Source: Castellaniella sp041675725 (GTDB lineage: Bacteria > Pseudomonadota > Gammaproteobacteria > Burkholderiales > Burkholderiaceae_B). Taken from it: a DNA stretch of 52,230 nt. Under the pieces are notes generated by a model that worked only from the letters and a program-made list of their open reading frames with translations, was not told the origin of the DNA and made no database searches. This document shows, in pieces, positions 1-9,265 of this stretch. The position numbers were made by a program, and so were the translations under genes. The stretch covers positions 1-52,230 of the forward strand of contig NZ_JBAYTI010000015.1 in assembly GCF_041675725.1 (NCBI RefSeq), given 5' to 3'. Every line of letters starts with the position of its first letter. Within the stretch, counting starts at the first letter, position 1.

Positions 1-546
1 GAGGCGGGCTGGGAGTTCATGGGCCACGGCTACGTGCAGGCCCCCATGCATACGGTGGAAGACGAAAAAAAGGCCATCGACGACACGATCGCCGCCATTC
101 GCAGCTTCACCGGCCAGGCACCGCTGGGCTGGGAAAGCCCGGGCCTCACCGAGACGGACCACACGCTGGACCTGCTGGCGGCCGCCGGGATCGAATACGT
201 CGCGAACTGGGTGCTCGACGATCAGCCCGTTCCGGTCAATACCGCCACGGGCAGCATGACGGCCCTGCCCTATCCGGTAGAGATCAACGACGTCGTGATG
301 AGCGCGGTGCAAATGCAGCCATCCGACGAGATCCTGCGCCGCGGGCGCGACCAGTTCGACCGGCTGTACATGGAAAGCGAAGAATCCGTGCGTGTCATGT
401 CCATATCGATCCACCCGTTTCTCACGGGCGTGCCGCACCGCATCAAATACCTCGAGCAACTCTATGACTACATTCTTGGCCACGAGGGTGTCGTGCCGAT
501 GACAGGATCCGAGATCCTGCAATGGTATCGCTCACAGGTCGCCTGA
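1..546 (+). CDS. Polysaccharide deacetylase / PuuE-like allantoinase family, C-terminal part
   Basis: The reading frame is open from the first base, so the gene is cut by the window edge and about 181 C-terminal residues remain. The fragment has the late half of a NodB-type barrel: a segment ending in WESPG and then SISIHPFLTG, where the histidine matches the C-terminal metal or active-site His motif of the polysaccharide deacetylase/PuuE group. PuuE-like members of this group hydrolyse cyclic amides such as allantoin, while others deacetylate sugars; the fragment cannot tell which. It is followed 59 bp downstream by a hydrolase on the same strand and is probably in the same operon. The N-terminal metal-binding Asp/His motifs lie outside the window. 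Confidence 0.8.
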   Translation, partial: EAGWEFMGHGYVQAPMHTVEDEKKAIDDTIAAIRSFTGQAPLGWESPGLTETDHTLDLLAAAGIEYVANWVLDDQPVPVNTATGSMTALPYPVEINDVVMSAVQMQPSDEILRRGRDQFDRLYMESEESVRVMSISIHPFLTGVPHRIKYLEQLYDYILGHEGVVPMTGSEILQWYRSQVA

Positions 547-605
547 GCGGCAGCGGGCAGATCGGGTGTGGTTCAGCGCAGGTGAATTTTCAATAAGGGG
601 GATGC

Positions 606-1625
606 ATGTCACAGATTGCGGTCTTGAAGAATATCGTCGCACCAGGGCACAGCCGGGTCGACATTCCTGTGGCTCAAATTGCGTCGGGCTACCCCCTGAA
701 ACTGACCGCGCACGTCATACGCGGCGCTCAGGATGGGCCCACCATGGTGATCACCGGCGTCATGCACGGCGATGAGTTCGGCTCGATCCCGGTACTGCTC
801 GATTTCATCAAAGATCTGGATCCGGCCCATATAAAAGGCGCCATCGTCATCCTGCCAGTGGCCAATCCGCTCGCGCTTGGCGCCCTGTCGCGCTTTACCC
901 CCGACGTCCATGGCAACACCGACCTACATGCGGTGTTCCCAGGTTCACCCGGCGGAACGCTGACGCAGAAAATGGCGGCCGCGATCAACACCAACCTGAT
1001 CCAGGGGCTTACACCCGATGATCTGTTCGTCGATATTCACTCCGGCGGTGCGGGCGGGCGCCTGCAATTCAGGGTCGACTACGACAACCAGCTCGCCGGG
1101 GCCCTGAAAGAACGGGTGGTCGATTTATGCCGCGCCTACGGGACACGACTCATCCACGAGAACAATCTGGCAGGCACGTCATCGCGCGTCGCCAATTCGC
1201 TGGGTGTACCAACCATCAACGTCGAGGTCGGCGGTTCCTTCCTCGATGAGCCAAGCTGCGCAAGCTTCACCGAGCGCGGCGTGCGTGGTCTGCGCGCGGT
1301 CGCCGCCATGATCGGCGTGCTCGATGGGGAGCGGCCGGCGCACAAAGAACAGTGGGTCTACGACACGGTCAATCGGATCGAGGTGAATCCACAAGTCGGT
1401 GGCTACTTGATCTCTTACAAGCCCGCGATGGAGGACCTGGACCACCTGATCACCGAAGGCACGCTGCTGGGCGAAGTGGTGGATCCCCACTCACTCGAGG
1501 TGGTGGACCGCCTGGTCGCACCGGTGGATGGTTTCTTGTTCTTCACCCGGCGCTCGGGCATCGTGGAAGCAGGTGGCAAGGTCTTCGGCCTGGCGCGCGC
1601 AAGTGGCTCTCTATGTCTAAGATAG
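606..1625 (+). CDS. Succinylglutamate desuccinylase/aspartoacylase family zinc hydrolase
   Basis: A 339-residue protein of the AstE/AspA (M14-like) family, which cleaves N-acyl amino acids or related amides. HGDEFGS at residues 54-60 supplies the zinc ligands His54 and Glu57; VDIHSGG near 143-149 supplies His145; the Glu in NVEVGGS near 206 is a good general-base candidate. A C-terminal beta domain follows, as in family members. The usual DLNRxFPG motif reads DLHAVFPG at 106-113, so the substrate-binding Arg is missing, which suggests an atypical acyl group or substrate. Start ATG 606 has AAGGGG five bases upstream; an ATG at 602 is in another frame. The last 13 bp overlap the next gene, implying translational coupling. 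Confidence 0.85.
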   Translation: MSQIAVLKNIVAPGHSRVDIPVAQIASGYPLKLTAHVIRGAQDGPTMVITGVMHGDEFGSIPVLLDFIKDLDPAHIKGAIVILPVANPLALGALSRFTPDVHGNTDLHAVFPGSPGGTLTQKMAAAINTNLIQGLTPDDLFVDIHSGGAGGRLQFRVDYDNQLAGALKERVVDLCRAYGTRLIHENNLAGTSSRVANSLGVPTINVEVGGSFLDEPSCASFTERGVRGLRAVAAMIGVLDGERPAHKEQWVYDTVNRIEVNPQVGGYLISYKPAMEDLDHLITEGTLLGEVVDPHSLEVVDRLVAPVDGFLFFTRRSGIVEAGGKVFGLARASGSLCLR

Positions 1626-2998
1626 CACTCCAGCTGGCAGCCAGCGATTGCGTAGCAAGCGTCCTCGCGGACGTGCAGCAGGGGGATGTCGTCGCCGTAC
1701 AGCGCCACGACGGCAGCGTGCAGCAGGTGGCGGCACAGGCGCATATCCCCTTTGGCCACAAGATCGCGCTGGAAGATGTCCGTTCTGGCGCCGCCATACT
1801 GAAGTACGGGGTTCCCATCGGCTGCGCCACGCAAACCATCACGACCGGCCAGCACGTGCACGTGCACAACGTGCGCGGCATCATGGGCGGGTGCAGTGCA
1901 AATGAATCCGCGGCACAAGAAGTCGCCGCGCCCCCGGCCCCACGCTACGACGTCGTTGCCCTGCAGGCTTGGGTCGAGCGCGTCAGCCTTGCAAGCGGTT
2001 TTTCACAATCCGCCGCGCACGACATGGCCGAAGCACTCATGGATGCTGAATCAAGCGGCGTGGCAACCCATGGCCTGCGCCGCCTTGCACCCTACCTGCA
2101 GCGTGTTGCGAGCGGCGCAGTGAATGCCGGCGCGACGCCACACGTCAGCGGCGCGGCGGCCCTACTTTCTATCGACGGCCACAACGCGCCTGGCGTGCAC
2201 GTCATTCGCGTCGCCGCCGATGCGGTGGCGCAACGGGCCCAGCATCTGGGCGCGAGCGTCGGCCTGGTACGACACAGCAACCATGCCGGGGCGCTGGGTT
2301 GGGCGGCGAACCGGATCGCCCGCCAAGGCATGGTGGCCCTGGTGCTCAGCAACGGGCCGGCACTGATTGCCCCGCCAGGCAGCACGGTGCCCTTCCTGAG
2401 CAATTCGCCGATTGCGATCGCTGCCCCGCTGGGTGCCGACGCCACCTTCCTGCTCGACATGGCGACCAGCACCGTGTCGCGAGACCGGGTGCGCCAGGCA
2501 GCCGAGAAAAATGCGCAGATTCCGCTTGGCTGGGCGCTCGATGCAAGCGGCACGCCGACCTCCGACGCGGTCGCCGCCATGGCGGGCTCCATGCTGCCGA
2601 TCGGCGGTCCCGCGCGCGGCTTTGCCCTCATCTTGGGGCTGGAACTGCTTTCCGGTGTGTTGCCAGGCGCGCTGACCGATATTTTGGTGCCATCCAAGGA
2701 CAAGGGCAGTATCCAGCCGGAAGGCATTGGGCATTTCATTCTGGCTGTCGATCCGGCACACTTGAACGACCGCGAGGCCTTCATCCAGCGGCTTCAGCAG
2801 CTGGAACAACGCCTCGTCGGCCAATCAGGCAGCGGGGGCGGCCCGACGCCCCGGCTGCCAGGGCGCAGGCGCCAGCAGCTCCGTGAACAAGCCCAGCAAC
2901 AAGGCCTGGTCATTGCATCCGCAACCCTGCAGACGCTGACGCAAATCGCACGGGATACCGGCTGCCCGCTTCCGGCCGCCAGGGAAGTGTCATCATGA
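1613..2998 (+). CDS. Fusion: UxaA-type SAF domain + malate/L-lactate (Ldh2-type) dehydrogenase
   Basis: A 461-residue protein. Residues 1-90 are a SAF domain of the altronate/galactarate dehydratase N-terminus: HIPFGHKIAL, KYGVPIG and HVHVHNV (His81, 83, 85). After a linker rich in Ala and Pro (95-110), residues 113-455 form an Ldh2/YlbC-type NAD(P)H oxidoreductase: GVATHGLRR with the probable catalytic His153, HSNHAGALGW, FLSNSPIAIAAP, LLDMATSTVSRDRV and GGPARGFALILGLELLSG. The usual GPKG lysine motif reads GPARG. The frame is open upstream to 1352, but that part is antisense-like low complexity over the previous gene, so ATG 1613, where SAF homology begins, is chosen. The stop overlaps the next start by ATGA. 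The product may reduce or oxidise a 2-oxo/2-hydroxy acid or an imine-type carboxylate. Confidence 0.8.
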   Translation: MSKIALQLAASDCVASVLADVQQGDVVAVQRHDGSVQQVAAQAHIPFGHKIALEDVRSGAAILKYGVPIGCATQTITTGQHVHVHNVRGIMGGCSANESAAQEVAAPPAPRYDVVALQAWVERVSLASGFSQSAAHDMAEALMDAESSGVATHGLRRLAPYLQRVASGAVNAGATPHVSGAAALLSIDGHNAPGVHVIRVAADAVAQRAQHLGASVGLVRHSNHAGALGWAANRIARQGMVALVLSNGPALIAPPGSTVPFLSNSPIAIAAPLGADATFLLDMATSTVSRDRVRQAAEKNAQIPLGWALDASGTPTSDAVAAMAGSMLPIGGPARGFALILGLELLSGVLPGALTDILVPSKDKGSIQPEGIGHFILAVDPAHLNDREAFIQRLQQLEQRLVGQSGSGGGPTPRLPGRRRQQLREQAQQQGLVIASATLQTLTQIARDTGCPLPAAREVSS

Positions 2999-4158
2999 AA
3001 CCTTTATTCAAGGGCTTGCACGGTTTTCGACGCGCCGATGGAACGCTGGGTCTGCGCAACCGGGTCATCGTGCTGGCCGCCGCAGACAATGTGAATCCCC
3101 TTGCCAGGGCCATCGCCGCTGCCGTACCCGGCAGCACTTTCATCCCGGCGACGTTCGGCCGCGGCCAGCTGGGGGCCGACCTTGAGGTAACCCTGCGCAC
3201 GCAGGCAAATCTGGCGTGTCACCCAAACGTCTATGGCGCCCTGATCGTTTCGTTCGAGCCCGCGTCCTCCGAACGCATCGCCGAGCGCACCAAAGGCCCG
3301 GGGCGCAGGGTGCACGAGCTGTCTTTGTTGCAAGCCGGGGGTCATGCCGCGGCGCTGGCTTCAGGCACGGCCACGGTGTCCCGCATGGTCGAACACGCGG
3401 CCAGCCAAAAGGCCGAACCCATGTCCGCATCCGAGCTGGTCATAGGGCTCGAGTGCGGCGGCTCCGATGCCACGTCGGGGCTCGTTTCGAATCCGGCGGT
3501 GGGTCTGGTGTCGGATGTCCTGATCGCAGCAGGCGCCACGACCGTCTATTCCGAACCGGTCGAATTGATCGGCTGTGAGCCCATGCTCGATGCCCGTTCC
3601 AGCCCCGACGTCAGCGCCGCGATCCGGCAGTCGATCGCACGCTACAGGCAGATTGCACTAGACGCCGGCGTGGACCTGGTCGGGATCAACCCGACGGCCG
3701 ACAACCTCGCGGGCGGCTTGACGACCATAGAAGAAAAGTCCATGGGCGCCTTGGCCAAAACGGGCACGGCCCCCATCCAGGGGGTGCTCGAATACGGCGC
3801 GCGCCCCGCGCACCCCGGCCTGTGGCTGATGGATGCGCCGGCGGGTGCGGTCGAGAATCTGACCGCCCTGAGCGCCGGCGGGTGCCATGCGATTCTGTTT
3901 TCAAGCGGTAGCGTCAACCCAAGCGGCAGTGCCGTAGCGCCCACGCTCAAGGTCTGTGCGAACCCGCTCAGCTGTCGCAGCATGGCCGAACACATCGACG
4001 TCGACCTGTCTGCTGTTCTGCTGGGCCAGGCGTCGATGGATTGGGCCAAGGAAGAACTCCTGATCAATTTGGACACAGTACTCAAAGGAGGTGACACAAA
4101 GGCGGATATTCTCGGATACACAGAAACACGCATAAGCAGATTTGGGCTTTCCGTGTGA
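2995..4158 (+). CDS. UxaA/GarD-type hydro-lyase, C-terminal catalytic domain
   Basis: A 387-residue protein equal to the C-terminal domain of altronate/galactarate dehydratases, which remove water from sugar acids using iron or another divalent metal. Family motifs visible are GLRNRVIVLAAADNVN near 20-35, LECGGSDATSGLVSNPAVG near 151-169, NPTADNLAGGLTTIEEKSMG near 226-245, and the late GLWLMD and CANPLSCRSM stretches. It lacks the SAF domain that usually precedes this domain; that domain is fused to the dehydrogenase immediately upstream. The start overlaps the upstream stop as ATGA, so the two products are likely made in similar amounts and may form one complex. The true substrate is unknown; sugar-acid dehydratase activity is inferred from family only. 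Confidence 0.85.
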   Translation: MKPLFKGLHGFRRADGTLGLRNRVIVLAAADNVNPLARAIAAAVPGSTFIPATFGRGQLGADLEVTLRTQANLACHPNVYGALIVSFEPASSERIAERTKGPGRRVHELSLLQAGGHAAALASGTATVSRMVEHAASQKAEPMSASELVIGLECGGSDATSGLVSNPAVGLVSDVLIAAGATTVYSEPVELIGCEPMLDARSSPDVSAAIRQSIARYRQIALDAGVDLVGINPTADNLAGGLTTIEEKSMGALAKTGTAPIQGVLEYGARPAHPGLWLMDAPAGAVENLTALSAGGCHAILFSSGSVNPSGSAVAPTLKVCANPLSCRSMAEHIDVDLSAVLLGQASMDWAKEELLINLDTVLKGGDTKADILGYTETRISRFGLSV

Positions 4159-4192
4159 GACAAAGGACGGACGGTTTCGATAGGAGACGGAC

Positions 4193-5269
4193 ATGCTAGC
4201 TAAAAAATATTTATTGTCGGGTGTGGTTGCCATAGGCTTGTCGCTGGGGGTCGGCACGACCCACGCAGCACCGCCAGCCCAAGCCCAGGCTGAAGCGCTG
4301 GTCAATTATGTAACAGGGGTCGCCGGCATTGCACTGAATGCCGCCGATACAGGAGCCGACGCCAAATTGGCAGGCGACACGACTGTATCTTTCAAGTTTG
4401 TATCGGGTACGCCGGGCTGGCACCATTCCATGGCATTTCTGGCAGACAAGCTTGGAACCTGGAAAGACGTCGGCGCGACCGGCGTACAGTACACCGCGAT
4501 GAACAGTGGCACCGCCGCGGGCGAAGCCATCGGTTCAGGGCGGGTGGATGCTGGCTACACCAATATGGCGACGGCGCTTGCGCTGATCACCAAGGGCGCG
4601 CCGATCACGATCATTTCTGGCACCAGCCAGGGCGGCAACGGGGTGGTGACCGTCAATCCGGACATCAAGACCGTCGATGACCTGAAGGGCAAGAAAATTG
4701 CCGTACCGCAAGGCAATACCGCCCACGAGCTGATGTTCCGGCTGCACGTCTTGCCATCTGCCGGGCTGAGCTACGACGATATCAAGCGTATCCCATTGAA
4801 TCCGCAAGATATGACCGTAGCGCTGATTCGCGGCGACGTCGACGCCGCCGTCATGTTCGATCCGTTCATGGGCGGGGCCCTGCGCGAAGGCGCACGCTTT
4901 CTGGTAGAGCCCAAGGATATGTGGGATGGCGGTGCGTACTCGTCCGCGCTCTTGGTAAACAACAAGCTGCTCGAGAACAATCCGGCTTTGGTGCAGGCAA
5001 TAGCCGACATGCACGCCCAGATGGTCAAGCTGCTGTCCACAGAACCCGACAAGGTATCCGAAATCATGTCCGGCATCACGCATCAGGATCTGAAAGAAAC
5101 GCGCAGCTCCTGGAACACTGTCGTGTTCAAGGCTGAAGCGGACACCGCCAGTTTTCAGGAATTCGTCAATGGCATGAAGGATATCGGCCTGATCGACACA
5201 GCGCCAGACCTTTCTACCGCCGTGGTTTCCGATTTCATCGATCGAGCCCGCACCAAGGTCGGCATGTAG
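4193..5269 (+). CDS. ABC transporter substrate-binding protein, SsuA/TauA/THI5-like (importer 1)
   Basis: A 358-residue periplasmic protein. Residues 1-25 are a Sec signal peptide ending THAAPP after a hydrophobic core. The mature part has features of the nitrate/sulfonate/taurine/pyrimidine-precursor binding family, including the MNSGTAAGEAIGSGRVDAGY stretch, DLKGKKIAVPQGNTAHE and LIRGDVDAAVMFDPFMGGAL. AGGAGA lies just upstream of ATG 4193. It follows the UxaA-type gene by 34 bp and precedes a cognate ATPase and permease, so it probably delivers the substrate of the enzymes encoded before it. The ligand is unknown. Confidence 0.88.
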   Translation: MLAKKYLLSGVVAIGLSLGVGTTHAAPPAQAQAEALVNYVTGVAGIALNAADTGADAKLAGDTTVSFKFVSGTPGWHHSMAFLADKLGTWKDVGATGVQYTAMNSGTAAGEAIGSGRVDAGYTNMATALALITKGAPITIISGTSQGGNGVVTVNPDIKTVDDLKGKKIAVPQGNTAHELMFRLHVLPSAGLSYDDIKRIPLNPQDMTVALIRGDVDAAVMFDPFMGGALREGARFLVEPKDMWDGGAYSSALLVNNKLLENNPALVQAIADMHAQMVKLLSTEPDKVSEIMSGITHQDLKETRSSWNTVVFKAEADTASFQEFVNGMKDIGLIDTAPDLSTAVVSDFIDRARTKVGM

Positions 5270-5396
5270 TGGCTATTGAAACTTTACGACAGGCATTCCG
5301 TTCCGGCTCAGCCCAGTGCATGGTACCTGCGGCGGAACGGGTCGCCATCCGCCTCACTCGGTGGGGCCAGGATGGCGCCTGCTTGGGAGCATGCGG

Positions 5397-6200
5397 ATGG
5401 TAGGCAAGACGATCATTGAAGCACAGGGTGTCAGCAAGGTCTATGGCTCGGGCCAGGAGGCTGTCGTCGCGCTTGACGACATCAGTTTCAAAGTGACGGA
5501 AGGCGAGCTAGTCTGCATGCTGGGGCCCTCGGGCTGCGGCAAGACGACCATGCTGAACATCGTCGCCGGTTTCGAGACGGCCAGCAGCGGCCAGGTATTG
5601 GTCGGTGGCAACAAGGTATCCAAGCCCGCACCGGATCGCGGCTACGTCTTTCAGGATCATGGCTTGTTTCCTTGGCTGACCATCTCCCAGAACGTGGGCT
5701 TTGGCCTGCTGCGCAACAAAACCATGTCGAAAGAGCAGCGCAAGAGCGAAGTCCAGCGCTACTTGCACATGGTGGGGCTGAGCGACTTTGGCGACGTGTA
5801 TCCGCACCAGCTCTCTGGCGGCATGCGCCAGCGCGCGGCTATCGGGCGCGCCCTGGCGCCAGACCCGCAGGTGGTCCTGATGGACGAGCCATTTGCCGCG
5901 CTCGATGCGCAGACACGATATGCGATGCAGATCGCCCTGCTCGAGATCCGCGACAAATCGCACAAGACGATCCTGTTTGTGACGCACAGCATCGACGAGG
6001 CCCTGATGCTGTCTGATCGCGTCATGCTGTTTTCACGCCGCCCCGGCAGGTTGCGCCTGGTCGAATCCATCAAGGCGGATCATCCGCGCGCGCCCAACGA
6101 TCCTGCATTCAGCGAGCTGAAGGACAAGCTCTTCACCATCCTGCAGGAAGAAAGACAAATCGATATCCCAGACAATCAGACGATGGTGAAGGCTTCATGA
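5397..6200 (+). CDS. ABC transporter ATP-binding protein, SsuB/TauB-like (importer 1)
   Basis: A 267-residue nucleotide-binding subunit. Walker A GPSGCGKTT lies near residue 42, the ABC signature is LSGGMRQR, Walker B is VVLMDEPFAALDA, and the switch His lies in FVTHS. The frame is open upstream to 5316, but GGGAG at 5385-5389 is seven bases before ATG 5397, and the ABC fold (IIEAQGVSKVYG) begins right there. An ATG at 5391 is too close to that Shine-Dalgarno sequence. It should energise the permease encoded next (6257). Confidence 0.9.
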   Translation: MVGKTIIEAQGVSKVYGSGQEAVVALDDISFKVTEGELVCMLGPSGCGKTTMLNIVAGFETASSGQVLVGGNKVSKPAPDRGYVFQDHGLFPWLTISQNVGFGLLRNKTMSKEQRKSEVQRYLHMVGLSDFGDVYPHQLSGGMRQRAAIGRALAPDPQVVLMDEPFAALDAQTRYAMQIALLEIRDKSHKTILFVTHSIDEALMLSDRVMLFSRRPGRLRLVESIKADHPRAPNDPAFSELKDKLFTILQEERQIDIPDNQTMVKAS

Positions 6201-6256
6201 GCACGCATGCTCGATCAATAGCCATCTCAGGATCGAAGTGAAACGGAGGCAGAGAT

Positions 6257-7060
6257 ATGGCTACCGCTGAACTGGCGGGCAAGAAAAGGACCGGCTGGAC
6301 GTGGTCGTTGATCAGACAAGGATGGTCCACGGTACTGATCATCCTGATCTGGCACATGATCGCGACCTACGGCCCCTACCCGCGCTTCATGTTGCCCACG
6401 CCCCTCGAGGTGGTGATGCGCGGCTGGCACGTCGCAAGCTCCGGATTTCTCTGGGAGCAGATCCTCGCCAGTCTGCGCCGGCAGGTGATCGGCTTTGGCC
6501 TCGCCATGATCATAGGCATGTCGCTCGGCTTCATATTGGGTATTTCGCAGAAGGCACGCACCGCGATGATCGCGCCTTTGCGCATGCTGTATCCGATCCC
6601 CGGGCTCGCCTGGATACCCCTGGCGATTCTGTGGTTCGGCATCGGCGACGAATCGATGATCTTCGTGATCGTGATCGCGGCGATATGGCCGGTGATGTTC
6701 AACACGATCTCGGGGGTCGATGCCATCAGCACAACGCACCTGCGGGCGGCGAAGTCGCTGGGAGCCAATTGGTGGACCATGTTCACGCGCGTATATCTGC
6801 CTGGTTCGCTGGCATTCAGCATCACGGGCATGCGGCTGAGCTTCGGTACCAGCTGGCGGGTGATCGTCGGGGCCGAAATCATCGCCGCTTCGACCGGGCT
6901 GGGCTACATGATCAACAACGCTCGCTCGATCCTGCGCGGCGATGAGCTGATGGTGGGCATGGTCGTCATCGCGGTCATCGGCTACATCACCGAGAAGGTG
7001 ATATTCGATTACCTGGAGAAGGCGACCTTGGATCGCTGGGGTATGCGCGCCGCCAACTAA
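6257..7060 (+). CDS. ABC transporter permease, SsuC/TauC-like (importer 1)
   Basis: A 267-residue inner-membrane protein with about six hydrophobic segments. The cytoplasmic EAA-type loop is around DAISTTHLRAAKSLGANWWT, where the conserved Gly lies in LGAN. The AGKKRTGWTWSL start is basic and cytoplasmic. GGAGGCAGAGAT before ATG 6257 is a good ribosome site. It belongs to the binding-protein-dependent transport family BPD_transp_1 and completes the first importer. Confidence 0.9.
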   Translation: MATAELAGKKRTGWTWSLIRQGWSTVLIILIWHMIATYGPYPRFMLPTPLEVVMRGWHVASSGFLWEQILASLRRQVIGFGLAMIIGMSLGFILGISQKARTAMIAPLRMLYPIPGLAWIPLAILWFGIGDESMIFVIVIAAIWPVMFNTISGVDAISTTHLRAAKSLGANWWTMFTRVYLPGSLAFSITGMRLSFGTSWRVIVGAEIIAASTGLGYMINNARSILRGDELMVGMVVIAVIGYITEKVIFDYLEKATLDRWGMRAAN

Positions 7061-7197
7061 GCGCCTGTTCAAGCGCCTGTTGCGCCGGCTCCTCGGCCCA
7101 AGGTTTTTTCAACGACTTGGTCAAGGAGGTAACAAGATCATTTTTGCACTCATTCGTGTCTTGGTTTTTAGTATGTTCAGGGTATAGGAGAATTGAA

Positions 7198-8244
7198 ATG
7201 AAACATTCATTGCTCGGACGTTTTTTCAAGCGACGCAGTCTGGTGAACTTGCCTGTACTGCTCGCCGCATCGGTATCATTCTTTTTTGCGCAAGCGCCTG
7301 TCGCACAGGCCGCAGCAGAAGCCACGAAGATCGAGCTCTTTCTTGCGCCCAATACGGATTCGACGCCGCTCTGGGCGGCCTACAGTCAGGGGTTCTATAA
7401 AGATGCCGGGCTGGATGTCACCATCCGCACCTTTCCATCCGGTTCCACGGCTTTCCAGGCCTACCGCTCTGGGCTCGGTACGCTGGTGATGTCGGGCGAT
7501 TTGCCCAGCCTGCTTTACTGGATCAGCAGCAAACAGGATTACAGGGCGATCATGGTCCTGACCCGGCACACCAAGGGCTACGTGGTACAGGCCTTGAAGG
7601 ACATCACGAAGGCGCAAGACCTGGAAGGCAAATCGGTGGCGACACGGGTGGGCTCCAGCGGTTCGTGGCTGTTGTCTGAGTTTCTCGCGAAAAACGGCGT
7701 CGATGAAAGCAAGGTGAAGGTGCTGAATCTGGATACCAACCAGATGCCGATCGCGCTTTGCAAAGGGGACATCGCGGCGTTCTTCGTCTGGCAGCCCTTC
7801 GGTTCACAGGCGCAGGCGCGGTGCGACGACAAAGTGCACCAGCTCGCGGACGCCAAGGGCTACATGCGCGGCTACACCGTTCTGGGCGCCCGGCCTGCCT
7901 GGCTGAAAGACAACCGCGACGCTGCGATCGCCTTCGTGCAAGCCACCACGCGGGGCGCGGTCTGGGCAGAAGAAAACCCGGCTGAACTCGCCGCGTACCT
8001 CGAAGCCAACTATGGCGCCGACGCCAAATTCAGCGAAAATGTGCTCACGTTCATGGACCTGACTCCGTTGTTCGACCAGCAGTTCCATGACGACTACACG
8101 AGCCTGTCGGCATGGCACATGAAGAGCGCTGGCGCGGATGCCGAAGCCGTCCCCATCGACTTCGCCAACTTCATCTGGACCGATGGGGTCGATACGCTGA
8201 CCGCCGACAAACTGCCCGCGGTTCCAGCCGCGGCCAAGGACTGA
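7198..8244 (+). CDS. ABC transporter substrate-binding protein, SsuA/THI5-like (importer 2)
   Basis: A 348-residue exported protein. The basic start MKHSLLGRFFKRR and a hydrophobic core ending in VAQAAA near residue 40 form a Sec signal. The mature part contains PNTDSTPLWAAYSQGFYKDAG, FPSGSTAFQAYRSG, DLEGKSVATRVGSSGS and LCKGDIAAFFVWQPFGSQA, typical of NMT1/SsuA-like receptors. An upstream in-frame ATG exists at 7117, but AGGAG at 7186-7190 and the signal peptide place the start at 7198. A weak promoter-like pair (TTGGTT, 16 bp, TATAGG) overlaps this leader, so importer 2 may have extra transcription. Its sequence differs clearly from importer 1, implying a different ligand. Confidence 0.88.
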   Translation: MKHSLLGRFFKRRSLVNLPVLLAASVSFFFAQAPVAQAAAEATKIELFLAPNTDSTPLWAAYSQGFYKDAGLDVTIRTFPSGSTAFQAYRSGLGTLVMSGDLPSLLYWISSKQDYRAIMVLTRHTKGYVVQALKDITKAQDLEGKSVATRVGSSGSWLLSEFLAKNGVDESKVKVLNLDTNQMPIALCKGDIAAFFVWQPFGSQAQARCDDKVHQLADAKGYMRGYTVLGARPAWLKDNRDAAIAFVQATTRGAVWAEENPAELAAYLEANYGADAKFSENVLTFMDLTPLFDQQFHDDYTSLSAWHMKSAGADAEAVPIDFANFIWTDGVDTLTADKLPAVPAAAKD

Positions 8245-8362
8245 ACAGCGGGTCGCACCGCGATATAGCTGGTGGCGCGCTGCAACAGCGCACACAGCCA
8301 GGGGTTCCGCAGTGGGATCCCTGGCTGACATGATTTTCAGATGTTGATATTTTCAGGAGTCA

Positions 8363-9205
8363 ATGGTGGGTATAGACCGGACAACAGACCATACGGCGAC
8401 AGCGCCCCAGCCTGGCGCCGGCACGCCGGCACTGGATAGTCCGCTACTCGATGTCCAGAACGTAGAAATGGTGTTCGGGAGCGGCAAACATGCCTACAAG
8501 GTGCTAGAGGATTGTTCCTTGCAGGTCGGCCGTGGCGAATTCGTCTGTCTGCTGGGTCCTTCAGGGTGTGGCAAATCCACCCTGATGAACATCGTTGCGG
8601 GGTTCGAGCGTCCGACCGCAGGTGTCGCGTTGTTCGAGGGACAGCCCATCGAAGGCCCGTCGCCACGGCGCGTCGTCTGCTTCCAGGATGCCATGCAGGC
8701 CATCCTGCCATGGGAAACCTGCCGTAACAATCTAAATTTCGCCCTGAGCGTACGTCGCGTCCCGCGGCACGAACGAGAAGCCATCATCTCCCGCTGCCTG
8801 GAGATCACGGGCCTGGCCGCGCATGGCGACAAATACCCGACGGAACTGTCCGGCGGCATGCGGCAGCGGCTGCAGATCAGCAGGGCACTGGCCGTCAATC
8901 CTGAAACCATGCTCATGGACGAGCCATTTGGCGCGCTCGACGCCATGACACGCACCCAAATGCAGCAGGAACTGCTGCGGGTCTGGGCTGAAACCCAGAA
9001 AAGCATACTTTTCATCACCCACGACATCGATGAATCGCTGATCCTGGCCGACCGAATCTGCGTCATGAATGTCGGGCCGTCGTCGCGTGTCATCGAATCG
9101 ATCACGATCGACCAGCCGAGGCCGCGCGAGATCTACGACAGCAAGCTGAGCAGCTTGGGACGCAAGATCAAGGCGCTGCTTGGCCGCAGCGACGATTCTC
9201 ATTAA
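8363..9205 (+). CDS. ABC transporter ATP-binding protein, SsuB/TauB-like (importer 2)
   Basis: A 280-residue nucleotide-binding subunit with Walker A GPSGCGKST near residue 66, signature LSGGMRQR, Walker B TMLMDEPFGALDAM and the H-loop FITHD. About 28 N-terminal residues rich in Thr, Ala and Pro precede the ABC fold. AGGAG is four bases before ATG 8363. It lies between its receptor (7198) and permease (9266) on the same strand. Confidence 0.9.
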   Translation: MVGIDRTTDHTATAPQPGAGTPALDSPLLDVQNVEMVFGSGKHAYKVLEDCSLQVGRGEFVCLLGPSGCGKSTLMNIVAGFERPTAGVALFEGQPIEGPSPRRVVCFQDAMQAILPWETCRNNLNFALSVRRVPRHEREAIISRCLEITGLAAHGDKYPTELSGGMRQRLQISRALAVNPETMLMDEPFGALDAMTRTQMQQELLRVWAETQKSILFITHDIDESLILADRICVMNVGPSSRVIESITIDQPRPREIYDSKLSSLGRKIKALLGRSDDSH

Positions 9206-9265
9206 TGGGCGCCACCCCCTGCGCCCATCAGGACACCTGGCACACGCTCACTGTAGAAGGCAACC

